The notes below the pieces were generated by a model. The model worked only from the letters and a program-made list of their open reading frames with translations. It ran no database searches and was not told where the DNA came from. Below are positions 7,795 to 17,093 of a stretch of 64,000 nucleotides of DNA, piece by piece. The translations under genes and the position numbers were made by a program. The stretch lies in the NCBI RefSeq assembly GCF_944380975.1, contig NZ_CALWJK010000004.1, positions 43,704-107,703 of the forward strand. Reading direction: 5' to 3'. Numbering within the stretch: the stretch's first letter is position 1; each line of letters opens with the position of its first letter. This DNA is from an uncultured Agathobaculum sp. (GTDB lineage Bacteria; Bacillota; Clostridia; Oscillospirales; Butyricicoccaceae).

Positions 7795-8373
7795 TTATGT
7801 TTCCCGGTATGATGTCACCTGAATTTGCAGCACCCGCTCGCCGTCCGCATAGAGTTCGGCGCAGACCAGCTGGTATCCCTGTTCGGTGAGCCATACCTGT
7901 TTTTCGACCTTCCCATCGTCGCCGTCCTGCTGGTATCGCAACACCAGCAGGTCAACGCCGCCTGTGCTTTCCGTCCAGACCTGTGCCGGTTCTGCGCGGC
8001 GCAGATCGTCCAGCAGGCAGAACAGCGCATCCGCAGGCGTTAGTCCCGTGCGCTGCGGCATAGCGTCATCCAGCTCAAGACCGTCATACTGCAAAACGAA
8101 AGACGCACTGTCTGTTCCTGCAATGGTGCCGCCGATACCGGCCAGACTTTCCGGCGCGGTGATGGTGAAAGTGTCGTTATCTTCCTTATTATAGACGTAA
8201 TCCACTTCATATTCCAGTACCGATTGCTCCAAATCGGATAAAATTTTCAAATGTGCTTCAAATCCGCCCAGTTCCTCGAAATACGCACGTACTGCCGATC
8301 CGTCCGCTGCCGCACTGCCGCCGCAGCCGGATAACAGCACCAGCAGCATAACCATACAAAATACCCGTTTCAG
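7795..8373 (-). CDS. Putative lipoprotein in the YdcC position
   Basis: 192 residues. The N-terminus is KR followed by a short hydrophobic stretch and a lipobox LLSGC with the lipidated Cys17, so it should be exported and anchored on the membrane. The remainder (VLEYEVDYVYNKEDNDTFTI, LRYQQDGDDGKVEKQVW, QGYQLVCAELYADG) resembles the LolA/RseB-like fold of B. subtilis YdcC, which also lies just before alr and is sporulation-linked there; the homology is inferred from context and weak resemblance. The start is probably CTG at 8373: GGGAG is seven bases upstream, and this start supplies the positively charged residues; the first ATG (8355) would leave a signal without charge. It overlaps the end of the nnrD frame region. 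Confidence 0.72.
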   Translation of the reverse strand: MKRVFCMVMLLVLLSGCGGSAAADGSAVRAYFEELGGFEAHLKILSDLEQSVLEYEVDYVYNKEDNDTFTITAPESLAGIGGTIAGTDSASFVLQYDGLELDDAMPQRTGLTPADALFCLLDDLRRAEPAQVWTESTGGVDLLVLRYQQDGDDGKVEKQVWLTEQGYQLVCAELYADGERVLQIQVTSYRET

Positions 8374-8374
8374 G

Positions 8375-9253
8375 TCACCACTCCCTTCTATTATACCGTT
8401 TGAGCAGTCCCGGCAGTTCACACAGCATATCTCCCGGTGTCATACCGTATTCGCTTAGTCGGTTGGCAGCCGCATCTCCCGCGCGCCCGTGCAGCCATGC
8501 GGCAGCGCAAGCCGCCTGTACCGGCGCGATCCCCTGCCCGCACAGCGATACCAACATGCCAGCTAACACGTCCCCGCTGCCACCCTTGGCCATGCCGGGA
8601 TTACCGGAATGGTTACGGTACATCGTGCCATCCGACGCGAAAACACGCGTGCGGTGCCCTTTATAGAGCAAAATGCATCGGTTTTCCTGTGCAAACGCAG
8701 ATAACTCCTCTGTTTCCGGCTGTCTGATACCGCTCAGGCGTGCAAACTCGGCTGCATGCGGGGTCAGTATAACCGGCTGCGCCGTCTGCCGTAATACATC
8801 TTTATGCGCGGAAAGTGCATTTATGCCGTCTGCATCCAAAACGATCGGGCATGTTATGCTTTGCAGCAAGCGGCAAACAATCTCTGTCACCGCGTCCGAG
8901 CGTCCCAATCCGCAGCCAATCAGCACCGCATCCGCACGAGCAGCCAAATCCGCCAGCACAGGCAGGGCTTCGCGCGACAGCATACCGTCCTCGCTGCACG
9001 GCATGGGCCGCACGACCGGCTCATTCAACTTGACCGCCAGCACCGGCCATGCTTTTTCCGGCGTCGCCAGCGTCACTACCCCGCTGCCCATGCGCACCGC
9101 GCCCTGTGCGGCAAAATACGCCGCTCCCGTATAGCCCGCTGAGCCACATACGCACAATACACGCCCAAACGCATTTTTATCTGCATCCGGTTTCCTGCGC
9201 GGCAAAACACTATCCACATACGCCTGATTGATCTCGATAAACGCTTCCGTCAT
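8375..9253 (-). CDS. nnrD: ADP-dependent (S)-NAD(P)H-hydrate dehydratase
   Basis: 292 residues, the stand-alone dehydratase domain (YxkO/YjeF C-terminal type) that repairs damaged NADH or NADPH hydrates with ADP. Seen: GRVLCVCGSAGYTGAAYFAA near the N-terminus, IGCGLGRS, VLDADGINAL, LTPHAAEFARL, and the ribokinase-like catalytic motif NPGMAKGGSGDVLAGM. The epimerase domain NnrE is not fused. The ATG at 9253 (MTEAFIEI) has AGGAGCG upstream; the track frame extending to 9892 is antisense to the amidase gene and is rejected. First visible gene of the nnrD-lipoprotein-alr-mazF set. Confidence 0.93.
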   Translation of the reverse strand: MTEAFIEINQAYVDSVLPRRKPDADKNAFGRVLCVCGSAGYTGAAYFAAQGAVRMGSGVVTLATPEKAWPVLAVKLNEPVVRPMPCSEDGMLSREALPVLADLAARADAVLIGCGLGRSDAVTEIVCRLLQSITCPIVLDADGINALSAHKDVLRQTAQPVILTPHAAEFARLSGIRQPETEELSAFAQENRCILLYKGHRTRVFASDGTMYRNHSGNPGMAKGGSGDVLAGMLVSLCGQGIAPVQAACAAAWLHGRAGDAAANRLSEYGMTPGDMLCELPGLLKRYNRREW

Positions 9254-9400
9254 ATCGCATCCGCTCCTATGTCCGCAATTTTTCTGCATCCAGCATAGCA
9301 CTCTGCCGTACCTTGCGTCAAGAAAGGCGGAGTATTTTGCCCGTCCTCCGTGTCCCGTTCTGGAATCTGACGGAATACAATGAACCGAGGAGGTGATTTT

Positions 9401-9973
9401 TTGCCCATCCGTATCTTCATTGACCCGGGACACAACCCGACTGGCCCGAACACCGGCGCGGAAGGCAACGGCCTGCGCGAGCAGGACGTCAACTTTGAGG
9501 TCAGCATGTACCTTGCCGACTTGCTGCGCGCCGACCCGCGCTTTGCCGTGCGGCTGAGCCGCAATACCCCGACCGAGATCCTCGGTACGAGCAACGCGAC
9601 CAGCCTTGCCATGCGCGTCAACATGGCCAACAGCTGGCCCGCGGATTACTTCATCAGCATCCACTGCAATTCCAACGTCAACCCCGCCATCAACGGCACC
9701 GAGGTTTACGTCTATCAGCAGAATACGCAGCCCTACTGGCTGGCGCAGCATGTGCTGCAAGGCATTGTCAACCGTGTCGGCACCAAGGACAACGGCGTGC
9801 GGCTCAACCCCAGCCTGTTCGTACTGCGGCGCACCCGCATGCCCGCCATTCTGGTGGAACTGGCCTATCTGAGCAACGAAGCGGATGCCCAAAAGCTCAA
9901 GGATGATTCTTATGGCTTTGCGCAGGGCATCTATAACGGCCTGCTCAGTTATTTCGGATTCAGCCCGATGTAA
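9401..9973 (+). CDS. N-acetylmuramoyl-L-alanine amidase, CwlC-like
   Basis: 190 residues, one Amidase_3 zinc domain and nothing else. Zinc ligands are His11 (FIDPGHNP), Glu27 (LREQDVNF) and His88 (ISIHCNSN), with the catalytic Glu in ILVELAYLSN near the C-terminus. Such enzymes cut the bond between muramic acid and the peptide stem. There is no signal peptide, as in B. subtilis CwlC, which acts in mother-cell lysis; a sporulation-stage role here is inference. The start is TTG at 9401, just after an almost perfect AGGAGGTGAT; the ATG at 9380 lies before that site. The 147 bases upstream hold no gene and no clear sigma-A promoter. Confidence 0.88.
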   Translation: MPIRIFIDPGHNPTGPNTGAEGNGLREQDVNFEVSMYLADLLRADPRFAVRLSRNTPTEILGTSNATSLAMRVNMANSWPADYFISIHCNSNVNPAINGTEVYVYQQNTQPYWLAQHVLQGIVNRVGTKDNGVRLNPSLFVLRRTRMPAILVELAYLSNEADAQKLKDDSYGFAQGIYNGLLSYFGFSPM

Positions 9974-9980
9974 TCAAAAA

Positions 9981-10010
9981 AGGTCTTGCCCGAAGGCAAG
10001 ACCTTTTTCT
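9981..10010. terminator. Bidirectional terminator between the amidase and the SDR gene
   Basis: AGGTCTTGCC, loop CGAA, GGCAAGACCT, with T runs on both strands (plus-strand A tract just before, T tract just after). It serves the amidase (+) and the murB-to-SDR operon (-), which converge here. Confidence 0.88.
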
Positions 10011-10031
10011 GTCTTTCCATTGATCCAGCGG

Positions 10032-10745
10032 TCAAAAGCCGCCAGTCACACCGAGCACCTGCCCCGTGATGAACGAAGCGCGCTCTGAGCAGAGATACAA
10101 TACGCTCTGTGCGACCTCATCCGCGGTGCCGATGCGCCCGAGCGGCGTCTCCGCCGCCAGTTCACGCATGGTTTCGCCGCTATGCATGGCATTCATATCC
10201 GTTTCAATCACACCGGGTGCCACGCAGTTGACCCTGATGCCGCTCGGCCCGAATTCCTGCGCCAGCGACTTGGTGAGTCCAATCAGCGCCGCCTTGCTCA
10301 CCGCATAATGGCTTTCGCAGGAGGCGCCCATCTGTCCCCAGATGGACGAAATCGTCACAATGCTGCCATGCTTTCGATGCAGCAGGTCAGGTAATGCCGC
10401 ACGAATGGTGCGCACCGCTCCCATCAGATTGATATCCAGCATGCGCTGCCAATCCTCATCCGTGATATCCTGAAACATCTTTTGCTCGGCAATGCCTGCG
10501 TTGCAAACCACGGCATCCGGCGCGCCGAAATGCCCGCGCACCTCGCCAAACGCACGGCTGACCGCTTTATCGTCATGCAGGTCGGCGCACAGCGCCAAAG
10601 CCCCCGTTTGCTCCGCCATCGCACCGGCTGTTTCACGGCTGACCCGATAGGTAAATGCAACCTGCCAGCCCGCCGCAGCGAACGCACGCACACACGCTGC
10701 GCCGATGCCGCGCGAACCGCCGGTGATAAAAACCGTCTGCGCCAT
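10032..10745 (-). CDS. Short-chain dehydrogenase/reductase, FabG-like
   Basis: 237 residues, classical SDR. Rossmann motif TGGSRGIG at residues 9-15, NAG at 82-84, catalytic Ser133/134, Tyr147 and Lys151 (YAVSK), and a C-terminal GVTGGF. The sequence is close to 3-oxoacyl-ACP reductases, but no other fatty acid genes are here, so the substrate is unsure. It overlaps the pfkA stop codon by ATGA and should be translationally coupled to it. Last gene of the murB-rapZ-whiA-dnaE-pfkA run, ending at a bidirectional terminator. Confidence 0.87.
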   Translation of the reverse strand: MAQTVFITGGSRGIGAACVRAFAAAGWQVAFTYRVSRETAGAMAEQTGALALCADLHDDKAVSRAFGEVRGHFGAPDAVVCNAGIAEQKMFQDITDEDWQRMLDINLMGAVRTIRAALPDLLHRKHGSIVTISSIWGQMGASCESHYAVSKAALIGLTKSLAQEFGPSGIRVNCVAPGVIETDMNAMHSGETMRELAAETPLGRIGTADEVAQSVLYLCSERASFITGQVLGVTGGF

Positions 10746-11719
10746 CAGATCGCAACCGTCTGCTGCGCTTCAAACAGGCACTGGTTGAGGTCCTTATCGC
10801 GGGACAAGCCTTCTTCAATATCCAGATCGGTGACCTGATTGTTGTCAAACACCACCACGCGATTGGTCTTTCCTTCCATCAGCGCACGCACCGCAGCATA
10901 GCCCATGCGGGTCGCCATGACGCGGTCCTGTGCGGTCGGCGCACCGCCGCGCTGGATGTGGCCCAGAATGGTCACGCGGGTATCAATGCCCGTCGCCTCA
11001 TGGATATGGTCGGCAACCTCCTGCGCAGAGCCATAGCCCTCTGCCACAATAATGATGTGGTGGTTGCGGCCTTTGATACGGCCAACACGCATTTTTTCCA
11101 CGATATCGGTGTCAAAATCCAGCTTGCGCTCGGGCAGGCAGATCGCCGTTGCGCCGACTGCACAGCCGACATGCAGCGCCAAATGGCCTGCACGGCGTCC
11201 CATGACCTCGACAACCGAGCAGCGCTCATGCGACTGCATGGTATCACGCAGCTTGTCAATGCACTCGATCGCAGTGTTGCATGCTGTGTCAAAGCCAATG
11301 GTATAATCCGTGCACACGATATCGTTATCGATCGTGCCGGGTACGCCGATGCACGGCACGCCCTTGCGGGAAAGCGCCTGCGCACCGCGGAACGTACCGT
11401 CACCGCCGCAGCAGATCAATCCATCAATACCGAGATATTTGCAGGTGTCTGCCGCCTTTTGCAGACCCTCTTCGGTCATCATTTCCTTGCAGCGTGCGGT
11501 ATACAGCATTGTGCCGCCACGGCGAATGATGCCATCCACGCTGCGCGCACCCATCTCAATGATATCGCCATTGATCAGGCCGCTGTAACCGCGGCGAATG
11601 CCAAGCACGGAAATATCATAAGCGGATGCGGTTCGAACGACCGCACGAATCAATGCGTTCATACCGGGCGCGTCGCCGCCGCTGGTGAGTACGCCAATTC
11701 TACGAATCTGCTTGTCCAT
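10745..11719 (-). CDS. pfkA: ATP-dependent 6-phosphofructokinase
   Basis: 324 residues, the length of the bacterial ATP-type enzyme of glycolysis. Motifs: LTSGGDAPGMNA at the N-terminus, CGGDGTFRGA for ATP binding, PGTIDND with the catalytic Asp, MGRRAGHLA and HIQRGG for fructose 6-phosphate. The Gly in GGDGT marks ATP rather than pyrophosphate dependence. Good GGGAGG site before the ATG at 11719. It follows dnaE by 52 bases, an arrangement common in clostridia. Confidence 0.96.
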   Translation of the reverse strand: MDKQIRRIGVLTSGGDAPGMNALIRAVVRTASAYDISVLGIRRGYSGLINGDIIEMGARSVDGIIRRGGTMLYTARCKEMMTEEGLQKAADTCKYLGIDGLICCGGDGTFRGAQALSRKGVPCIGVPGTIDNDIVCTDYTIGFDTACNTAIECIDKLRDTMQSHERCSVVEVMGRRAGHLALHVGCAVGATAICLPERKLDFDTDIVEKMRVGRIKGRNHHIIIVAEGYGSAQEVADHIHEATGIDTRVTILGHIQRGGAPTAQDRVMATRMGYAAVRALMEGKTNRVVVFDNNQVTDLDIEEGLSRDKDLNQCLFEAQQTVAI

Positions 11720-11771
11720 AATGAGCCTCCCTGTATCAAACCATAAAAAAAATTGGCCATAAAAATATGCT

Positions 11772-14700
11772 TTATTTTATTATAACATCCTCTTCGCCCA
11801 ATAGGAAGCGTAATTTTTCCAGAAACGGCACATCCGGCTGACACCAGTATCGCCGCGCCGCAAGGGTTTTCTTTTTGGTATCCATCGGATACAGATAAAC
11901 CGGCGTATCGCCAGGCTGTTTGACCAAAATCTCTTTGATCTGCGGCCATTCCTCGCTCTGCATGCTGTTGATGCGCAAATAAAGCTTTTGCGGTGCGATG
12001 CGGGCCGCCTGCGCATCGGTATAAACCGACTGCTGCGGATGCTCACGCGACTGCATGCTGCTGACTGCCGCTTCGGTCAGCGGCTGCGCTTCGTTGAGCA
12101 AAATTTTTGGTGCTTCATCTTCGCGCGCATCGATTTTACCTGTCAGCAGCACCGCGCTGTCCTCGGTCAGATATGCACCGCACTGCTGGAGAGAGCGCGG
12201 GAATACCACCAGTTCGATCGCCGCCGATTCATCCTCCACCGTGACATACGCCATCATAGAGCCGTTTTTGGTGGATTTGAGCCGCACTGCCGTGATAACA
12301 CACGCCAAATGCACAGTCATACCGTCCTTATACTGCGGCTGCGCGCTCTCGCCGGACAAATCGTCAATGATTTGCCGCACCGAAGCCGCCTGCGCCCGCC
12401 GCGCCAAATCGCGGTATTCATCCATCGGATGCCCGGACAGGTACAGCCCAGTCGTTTCCTTTTCCATCGCAAGCAGTTCCCGCTTGGATACCTCCGGAAT
12501 ATTGGGCAAAGCGATCTGCGTATCCTGCACCTCGTCGTTGCCCATACCAAACAGATCCATCTGCCCTTCGATATTCTTTTTGCGGCTCTGCGCAATCGCA
12601 TCCACCACCGCGCCCACGATTTGAATGAGCTGACTGCGGCGGTAGCCCATCGAATCAAATGCACCCGCTTTGATCAGACTTTCAAGTGCGCGGCGGTTCA
12701 GTTCGCGGTCGTACATGCGCTCGCAGAACTCCTGAAACGAGGAAAACAGCCCGCCCGTCTCTCGTTCTGCCACCAGCTGCTTCATAAACGAACGGCCCAC
12801 GCCTTTGACTGCGGCAAGACCGAAGCGAATATCGCGCCCGGAAACCGAAAATCCGTCAAACGACTCGTTCACGTCCGGCGGCAGCACGGAAATGCCCATT
12901 TCGCGCGCGGCCTGAATATATTCCGAGATCTTGTCCGAAGAATCCAGTACGCTGGTCAGCAGCGCCGCCATATATTCGCGCGGATAATGGCATTTGAGAT
13001 ACGCCGTGCGGAAAGAAACCACCGCATAACACACCGCATGCGCTTTGTTGAAGGCGTAGTTGGCGAAATCCATGATCTCGTCGAACAAACTTGCCGCAAC
13101 AGCTTCCGGCACACCGCGTTTCACCGCGCCGTCAATGCCGAGCTCCGCATTGCCGTGGATAAAGTTGACGCGCTCTTTTTCCAGCTCCTTCATCTTCTTT
13201 TTGCTCATTGCACGGCGCACCATGTCCGCCTTGCCGAGCGAATAGCCTGCTAAGCTTTGGAATACCTGCATGACCTGTTCCTGATAAATCATGCAGCCAT
13301 AGGTAACGCCAAGAATCGGCTCGAGCAGCGGATGCTTATACGTCACCTTTTCCGGATGATGGCGGCACTCGATATAACGTGGGATGGACTGCATCGGCCC
13401 CGGACGGTAAAGCGCCACGACTGCGGTGATATCCTCAATCGACTCCGGCTGCAGACCGGTGACGACATTGGTGATGCCCGCGCTTTCCAGCTGGAACACG
13501 CCCATCGTTGAGCCGCGCCCCAGCATTTCATAGGTGGCCTTGTCATTCATGTCCACCTTTTCGATATTGAAATCCGGCACATGGCGGCGGATCATCTTTT
13601 CCGCGTCCGCAATGACCGTCAGGTTGCGCAGACCGAGAAAATCCATTTTCAGCAGTCCCAGCTCTTCGAGCGTGGTCATGGTAAACTGTGTGACCATCTG
13701 CTCGTCGTTACGCGCGAGCGGCACATAGGTGTCAACCGGGTCTTTGGTGATGACTACGCCCGCCGCGTGCGTGGAAGCATGGCGCGGCATGCCCTCGAGC
13801 GCGCGCGCCGTGTCGATCAGCTCGCGCACCTGCGGCTTCTCATCATACATTTTTTTCAGTTCCGGGTTGACCGCAAGCGCCTTGTCGATTGTGATGTGCA
13901 GTTCGTTCGGTACCTGCTTGGCAACCACGTCGACTTCGTTATACGGGATATTGAGCGCACGACCGACATCGCGGATCGCACCGCGCGCCGCCATCGTACC
14001 AAAGGTCACGATCTGCGCCACGCGATCCTTGCCATACTTATTGGTGACGTACTCAATCACTTCCGGGCGGCGCACATAGCAGAAGTCCACGTCGATATCC
14101 GGCATGGATACGCGCTCCGGATTCAAGAATCGTTCGAAGTAGAGCGAATAGTGGATGGGGTCAAGGTCGGTGATGCCCAGGCAGTACGATACGATCGAAC
14201 CGGCTGCCGAACCACGTCCCGGCCCGACCGGAATCCCCTGCCGTTTGGCATAGCCGATAAAGTCGGAAACGATCAGGAAGTAATCAACAAAGCCCATCTG
14301 GGTAATCATGTCGATTTCATACTGCAAGCGCGCCCGCACCGTGCCGTCGTCCTTCGGATAGCGCACGGCAAAGCCCTCATCACATAGCTTTTGCAGGTAT
14401 TGCAGGGCAGTATACCCTTGCGGCACGTCAAATTCCGGCAAGTGATATTTGCCGAACTCAAATTCGACCTGACAACGCTCGGCAATTTTCACCGTATTGG
14501 CAAGCGCTTCGGGGTGATTCGGGAACAATGCGGCCATCTCGTCCGCATCCTTGATATAGAACTCCTCGGTCTCAAACTTCATGCGCGTGGGGTCGTCCAC
14601 CGTCTTTCCCATCTGGATGGACATAAGGACATCCTGAATACGCGCGTCCTTTCGAGTCAGATAATGCGCGTCGTTGGTCGCAACCAGACCGATGTTCAGT

Positions 14701-15287
14701 TCTTCGGCCAGCTGGAACAAGCCTTCGTTGACCTTTTTCTGAATTTCAATTCCGTGATCCTGCACTTCCAGATAAAAATGGTCACGGTCAAAGATTTCCA
14801 GAAACTGCTCGCAAAGTTCATAGGCGCCATCCATATCGCCCTCTGCCAGCGCACGAGGAATCACGCCCGCAAGGCAGGCAGACAGGCAGATCAACCCCTC
14901 GCTATGCTGTCGCAGCAGTTCCATGTCAATGCGTGGCTTCATATAGAATCCTTCGGCAAAGCCCAGCGACACCATGTGAATGAGGTTGCGGTAACCGGTC
15001 ATATTTTCGCACAGTAAAATCAGATGGCTGTGCCATTCCCCGTTCACATAGCTGCGGTCGAACCGTGAATGCGGCGCAAGGTACACCTCACATCCAATCA
15101 CCGGATGCACGCCCTTGGCCTTGCATGCCCGGTAAAAGTCGATCACGCCGTACATCACGCCGTGATCGGTCAGTGCGCACGCGGACTGTCCCAGCGCTGC
15201 CACACGGTCGACCAGACCTTCGATGCGGCATGCACCATCCAGCAGACTGTATTCACTATGCACATGCAAATGCGCAAATGGTACCAT
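11772..15287 (-). CDS. dnaE: DNA polymerase III alpha subunit, DnaE type
   Basis: 1171 residues. PHP domain at the N-terminus (HVHSEYSLLDGACR), polymerase palm with PDIDVDFCYVRR carrying the catalytic aspartates, fingers, helix-hairpin-helix (residues about 820-900) and a C-terminal OB-fold (MTVHLACVITAVRLK). There is no internal proofreading exonuclease, which separates it from PolC at 49731-54107. In Firmicutes DnaE extends RNA primers before PolC takes over. Its ATG directly follows the whiA stop (TAAATG), with AAGGAGG inside the end of whiA, so the two are coupled. Confidence 0.97.
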   Translation of the reverse strand: MVPFAHLHVHSEYSLLDGACRIEGLVDRVAALGQSACALTDHGVMYGVIDFYRACKAKGVHPVIGCEVYLAPHSRFDRSYVNGEWHSHLILLCENMTGYRNLIHMVSLGFAEGFYMKPRIDMELLRQHSEGLICLSACLAGVIPRALAEGDMDGAYELCEQFLEIFDRDHFYLEVQDHGIEIQKKVNEGLFQLAEELNIGLVATNDAHYLTRKDARIQDVLMSIQMGKTVDDPTRMKFETEEFYIKDADEMAALFPNHPEALANTVKIAERCQVEFEFGKYHLPEFDVPQGYTALQYLQKLCDEGFAVRYPKDDGTVRARLQYEIDMITQMGFVDYFLIVSDFIGYAKRQGIPVGPGRGSAAGSIVSYCLGITDLDPIHYSLYFERFLNPERVSMPDIDVDFCYVRRPEVIEYVTNKYGKDRVAQIVTFGTMAARGAIRDVGRALNIPYNEVDVVAKQVPNELHITIDKALAVNPELKKMYDEKPQVRELIDTARALEGMPRHASTHAAGVVITKDPVDTYVPLARNDEQMVTQFTMTTLEELGLLKMDFLGLRNLTVIADAEKMIRRHVPDFNIEKVDMNDKATYEMLGRGSTMGVFQLESAGITNVVTGLQPESIEDITAVVALYRPGPMQSIPRYIECRHHPEKVTYKHPLLEPILGVTYGCMIYQEQVMQVFQSLAGYSLGKADMVRRAMSKKKMKELEKERVNFIHGNAELGIDGAVKRGVPEAVAASLFDEIMDFANYAFNKAHAVCYAVVSFRTAYLKCHYPREYMAALLTSVLDSSDKISEYIQAAREMGISVLPPDVNESFDGFSVSGRDIRFGLAAVKGVGRSFMKQLVAERETGGLFSSFQEFCERMYDRELNRRALESLIKAGAFDSMGYRRSQLIQIVGAVVDAIAQSRKKNIEGQMDLFGMGNDEVQDTQIALPNIPEVSKRELLAMEKETTGLYLSGHPMDEYRDLARRAQAASVRQIIDDLSGESAQPQYKDGMTVHLACVITAVRLKSTKNGSMMAYVTVEDESAAIELVVFPRSLQQCGAYLTEDSAVLLTGKIDAREDEAPKILLNEAQPLTEAAVSSMQSREHPQQSVYTDAQAARIAPQKLYLRINSMQSEEWPQIKEILVKQPGDTPVYLYPMDTKKKTLAARRYWCQPDVPFLEKLRFLLGEEDVIIK

Positions 15288-16181
15288 TTAGTCCTCCTTT
15301 GACGCAAATTCAGTGATCTTTTTCAAACGGTGGCTCAGCCCCGGCTTGGAGATCGGCGGATCGAACCGCTGCGCCAGCTCTGCCAGCGTATCGGTCGGAT
15401 AGTCGAGCCGGAGACGCACAGTTTCCCGCAGATTCTCCGGAAATGCCTCTTCGCCGCGCGTGTCAAGCACAGCCCGAATCGCTGCGATCTGCCGCGCTGC
15501 CGCGTCCGCTGTCTTGACAAGATTGGCTGTCTCGCAATTGACCTGTCGGTTGATGGTGTTACGCAGATTTTTCTCCACTTTGGCCTCCATCAGCGCCATC
15601 GCCGCATGCGGCGCGCCGATGCGCGTGAGAAAATCCTCCACACTTGCGCTGTCCTTGAAGTACAGCAAGCAGCTGCCGCTGCGATGCGCAAGCTTCGGGG
15701 ACAGCCCCAAGTCCAGCAGCAGGCTGGTTTCCTCTCCGGCAAGGCTCTGGTGACCGCTTTTCAGCTCCAGATGACTTTTCTTGTCCGGCCCTGCCACTGT
15801 GCCCGCCATCAGGAACGCGCCGCGCAGAAAGGATGCTAAGCAGCAGTCCTCCTCCAGTTCGTTTCGGTTCAGATGGTATGTCACATGGCTTTTCCGGTCA
15901 TAGCCCAGCACGTCAAAAATGCGTCCGATCTGTGTAGACTGATCGAGCACGATCTGATACTTTCTGCCCTGATGCTGCGGCTCACACACGACAAAAAACG
16001 CGCGCTGCAGCAAAGCCTGCAAGCGGCGCGCGACCACAGCGTTTTCTGTGGACAAACGGATTTCCCGATGGGAGAAAACCGTTGCATGGAGCAATGCGCC
16101 GTAAGCCTCCGCCCGCGTGCAGCATGCACGCTGCATCGACACACGGCACAGCTCATTTTTTACCTCGGTTGAAAAGGACAT
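15288..16181 (-). CDS. whiA: WhiA sporulation/cell-division regulator
   Basis: 297 residues. Degenerate LAGLIDADG homing-endonuclease domain in the first two thirds (CYLASFLRGAFLMAGTV), then a C-terminal helix-turn-helix ending in LAQRFDPPISKPGLSHRLKK, the most conserved part. WhiA binds DNA and affects division and chromosome segregation. In most Firmicutes the order is rapZ-yvcK-whiA; here whiA follows rapZ by 23 bases and yvcK is missing. GGGAG precedes the ATG at 16181. Confidence 0.95.
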   Translation of the reverse strand: MSFSTEVKNELCRVSMQRACCTRAEAYGALLHATVFSHREIRLSTENAVVARRLQALLQRAFFVVCEPQHQGRKYQIVLDQSTQIGRIFDVLGYDRKSHVTYHLNRNELEEDCCLASFLRGAFLMAGTVAGPDKKSHLELKSGHQSLAGEETSLLLDLGLSPKLAHRSGSCLLYFKDSASVEDFLTRIGAPHAAMALMEAKVEKNLRNTINRQVNCETANLVKTADAAARQIAAIRAVLDTRGEEAFPENLRETVRLRLDYPTDTLAELAQRFDPPISKPGLSHRLKKITEFASKED

Positions 16182-16204
16182 CTCTGCTCCCTATTTTTCT
16201 TTGT

Positions 16205-17062
16205 TTATCTCTGATAATCGCGGTGCATGGTGACCACACCATAATCATGTCCACGCAGATGCCCACTGAGCGCTTCTGCAATGGCGACTGAGCGGTGTTT
16301 TCCGCCCGTGCAGCCGATACCGATGATGACATTGGACTTTCCCTCTGCCATATAGCGCGGCAGCAGAAAGTCAATCATGCTGGTCAAATGGCCCATCAGC
16401 GCATCGGCTGTGCCGCCTTGGAACACATAATCCCGCACATCCGGGTCGGTTCCGTTTTTCTCGCGCAGGCTCATTTCATAATACGGGTTGGGCAGGAAAC
16501 GCACGTCAAACACCAGATCGGACTCCGGCGGGATACCATACTTAAACCCGAACGACTGCACGATCACCTCGAACGCACCGCTGCCCTCCGCACCGGAAAA
16601 CAAGGTCAGCAGGCGCTCACGCAGACCGGCAGCGGACAGACCGGTCGTATCGACCACAAAATCCGCACGGTTGCGCAGCGCTGCCAGCATATTGCGTTCT
16701 CTTTCGATCGCCGCAGTCATGGGCACGCCTTTTTCCATCAGCGGATGCTTGCGGCGCGTCTCTTTGAAGCGCCGGATCAGCGTCGGCGTATCCGTATCCA
16801 AAAACAGGATGCGATAATCGCAGCCCATGGTTTTGATCGAATCAAGCGAATCAAACAGCTGCTGAAAATCACCGCCTGCACGCACATCGGTCACCAGTGC
16901 GACCCGCTCATATCGTTCGGTTGCCGCAAGGCAGATCTCCGCAAAGCGCGGGATCAGCGCAATCGGCAGATTATCCACGCAGTAGTAGCCCAGATCCTCA
17001 AATGTGGCTACAGCACGGCTCTTGCCCGCGCCCGACATACCCGAAACAATTAAAAAATACAT
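16205..17062 (-). CDS. rapZ: RapZ/YvcJ nucleotide-binding protein
   Basis: 285 residues. Walker A motif GMSGAGKS near the N-terminus, a second nucleotide-binding region, and the C-terminal domain with IGIGCTGGKHRSV, diagnostic of the family. In E. coli RapZ delivers a small RNA for decay; in B. subtilis YvcJ hydrolyses GTP and affects competence. The target here is unknown. The ATG at 17062 (MYFLIVSGMSG) is preferred: AAGGGGG is about nine bases upstream, whereas the in-frame ATG at 17071 lies right against that site. Between murB and whiA. Confidence 0.94.
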   Translation of the reverse strand: MYFLIVSGMSGAGKSRAVATFEDLGYYCVDNLPIALIPRFAEICLAATERYERVALVTDVRAGGDFQQLFDSLDSIKTMGCDYRILFLDTDTPTLIRRFKETRRKHPLMEKGVPMTAAIERERNMLAALRNRADFVVDTTGLSAAGLRERLLTLFSGAEGSGAFEVIVQSFGFKYGIPPESDLVFDVRFLPNPYYEMSLREKNGTDPDVRDYVFQGGTADALMGHLTSMIDFLLPRYMAEGKSNVIIGIGCTGGKHRSVAIAEALSGHLRGHDYGVVTMHRDYQR

Positions 17063-17093
17063 TGATGCCATCCCCCTTGTCCGGCAAAGCGCT

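Noticed and set aside
9375-9381. ATACAAT before the amidase as a sigma-E-like -10
   Set aside because: No matching -35 was seen and the implied start point would fall on the ribosome binding site.
9254-9892. N-terminal extension of nnrD to 505 residues
   Set aside because: The extension is antisense to the amidase; nnrD has a good start and ribosome binding site at 9253 and normal length from there.
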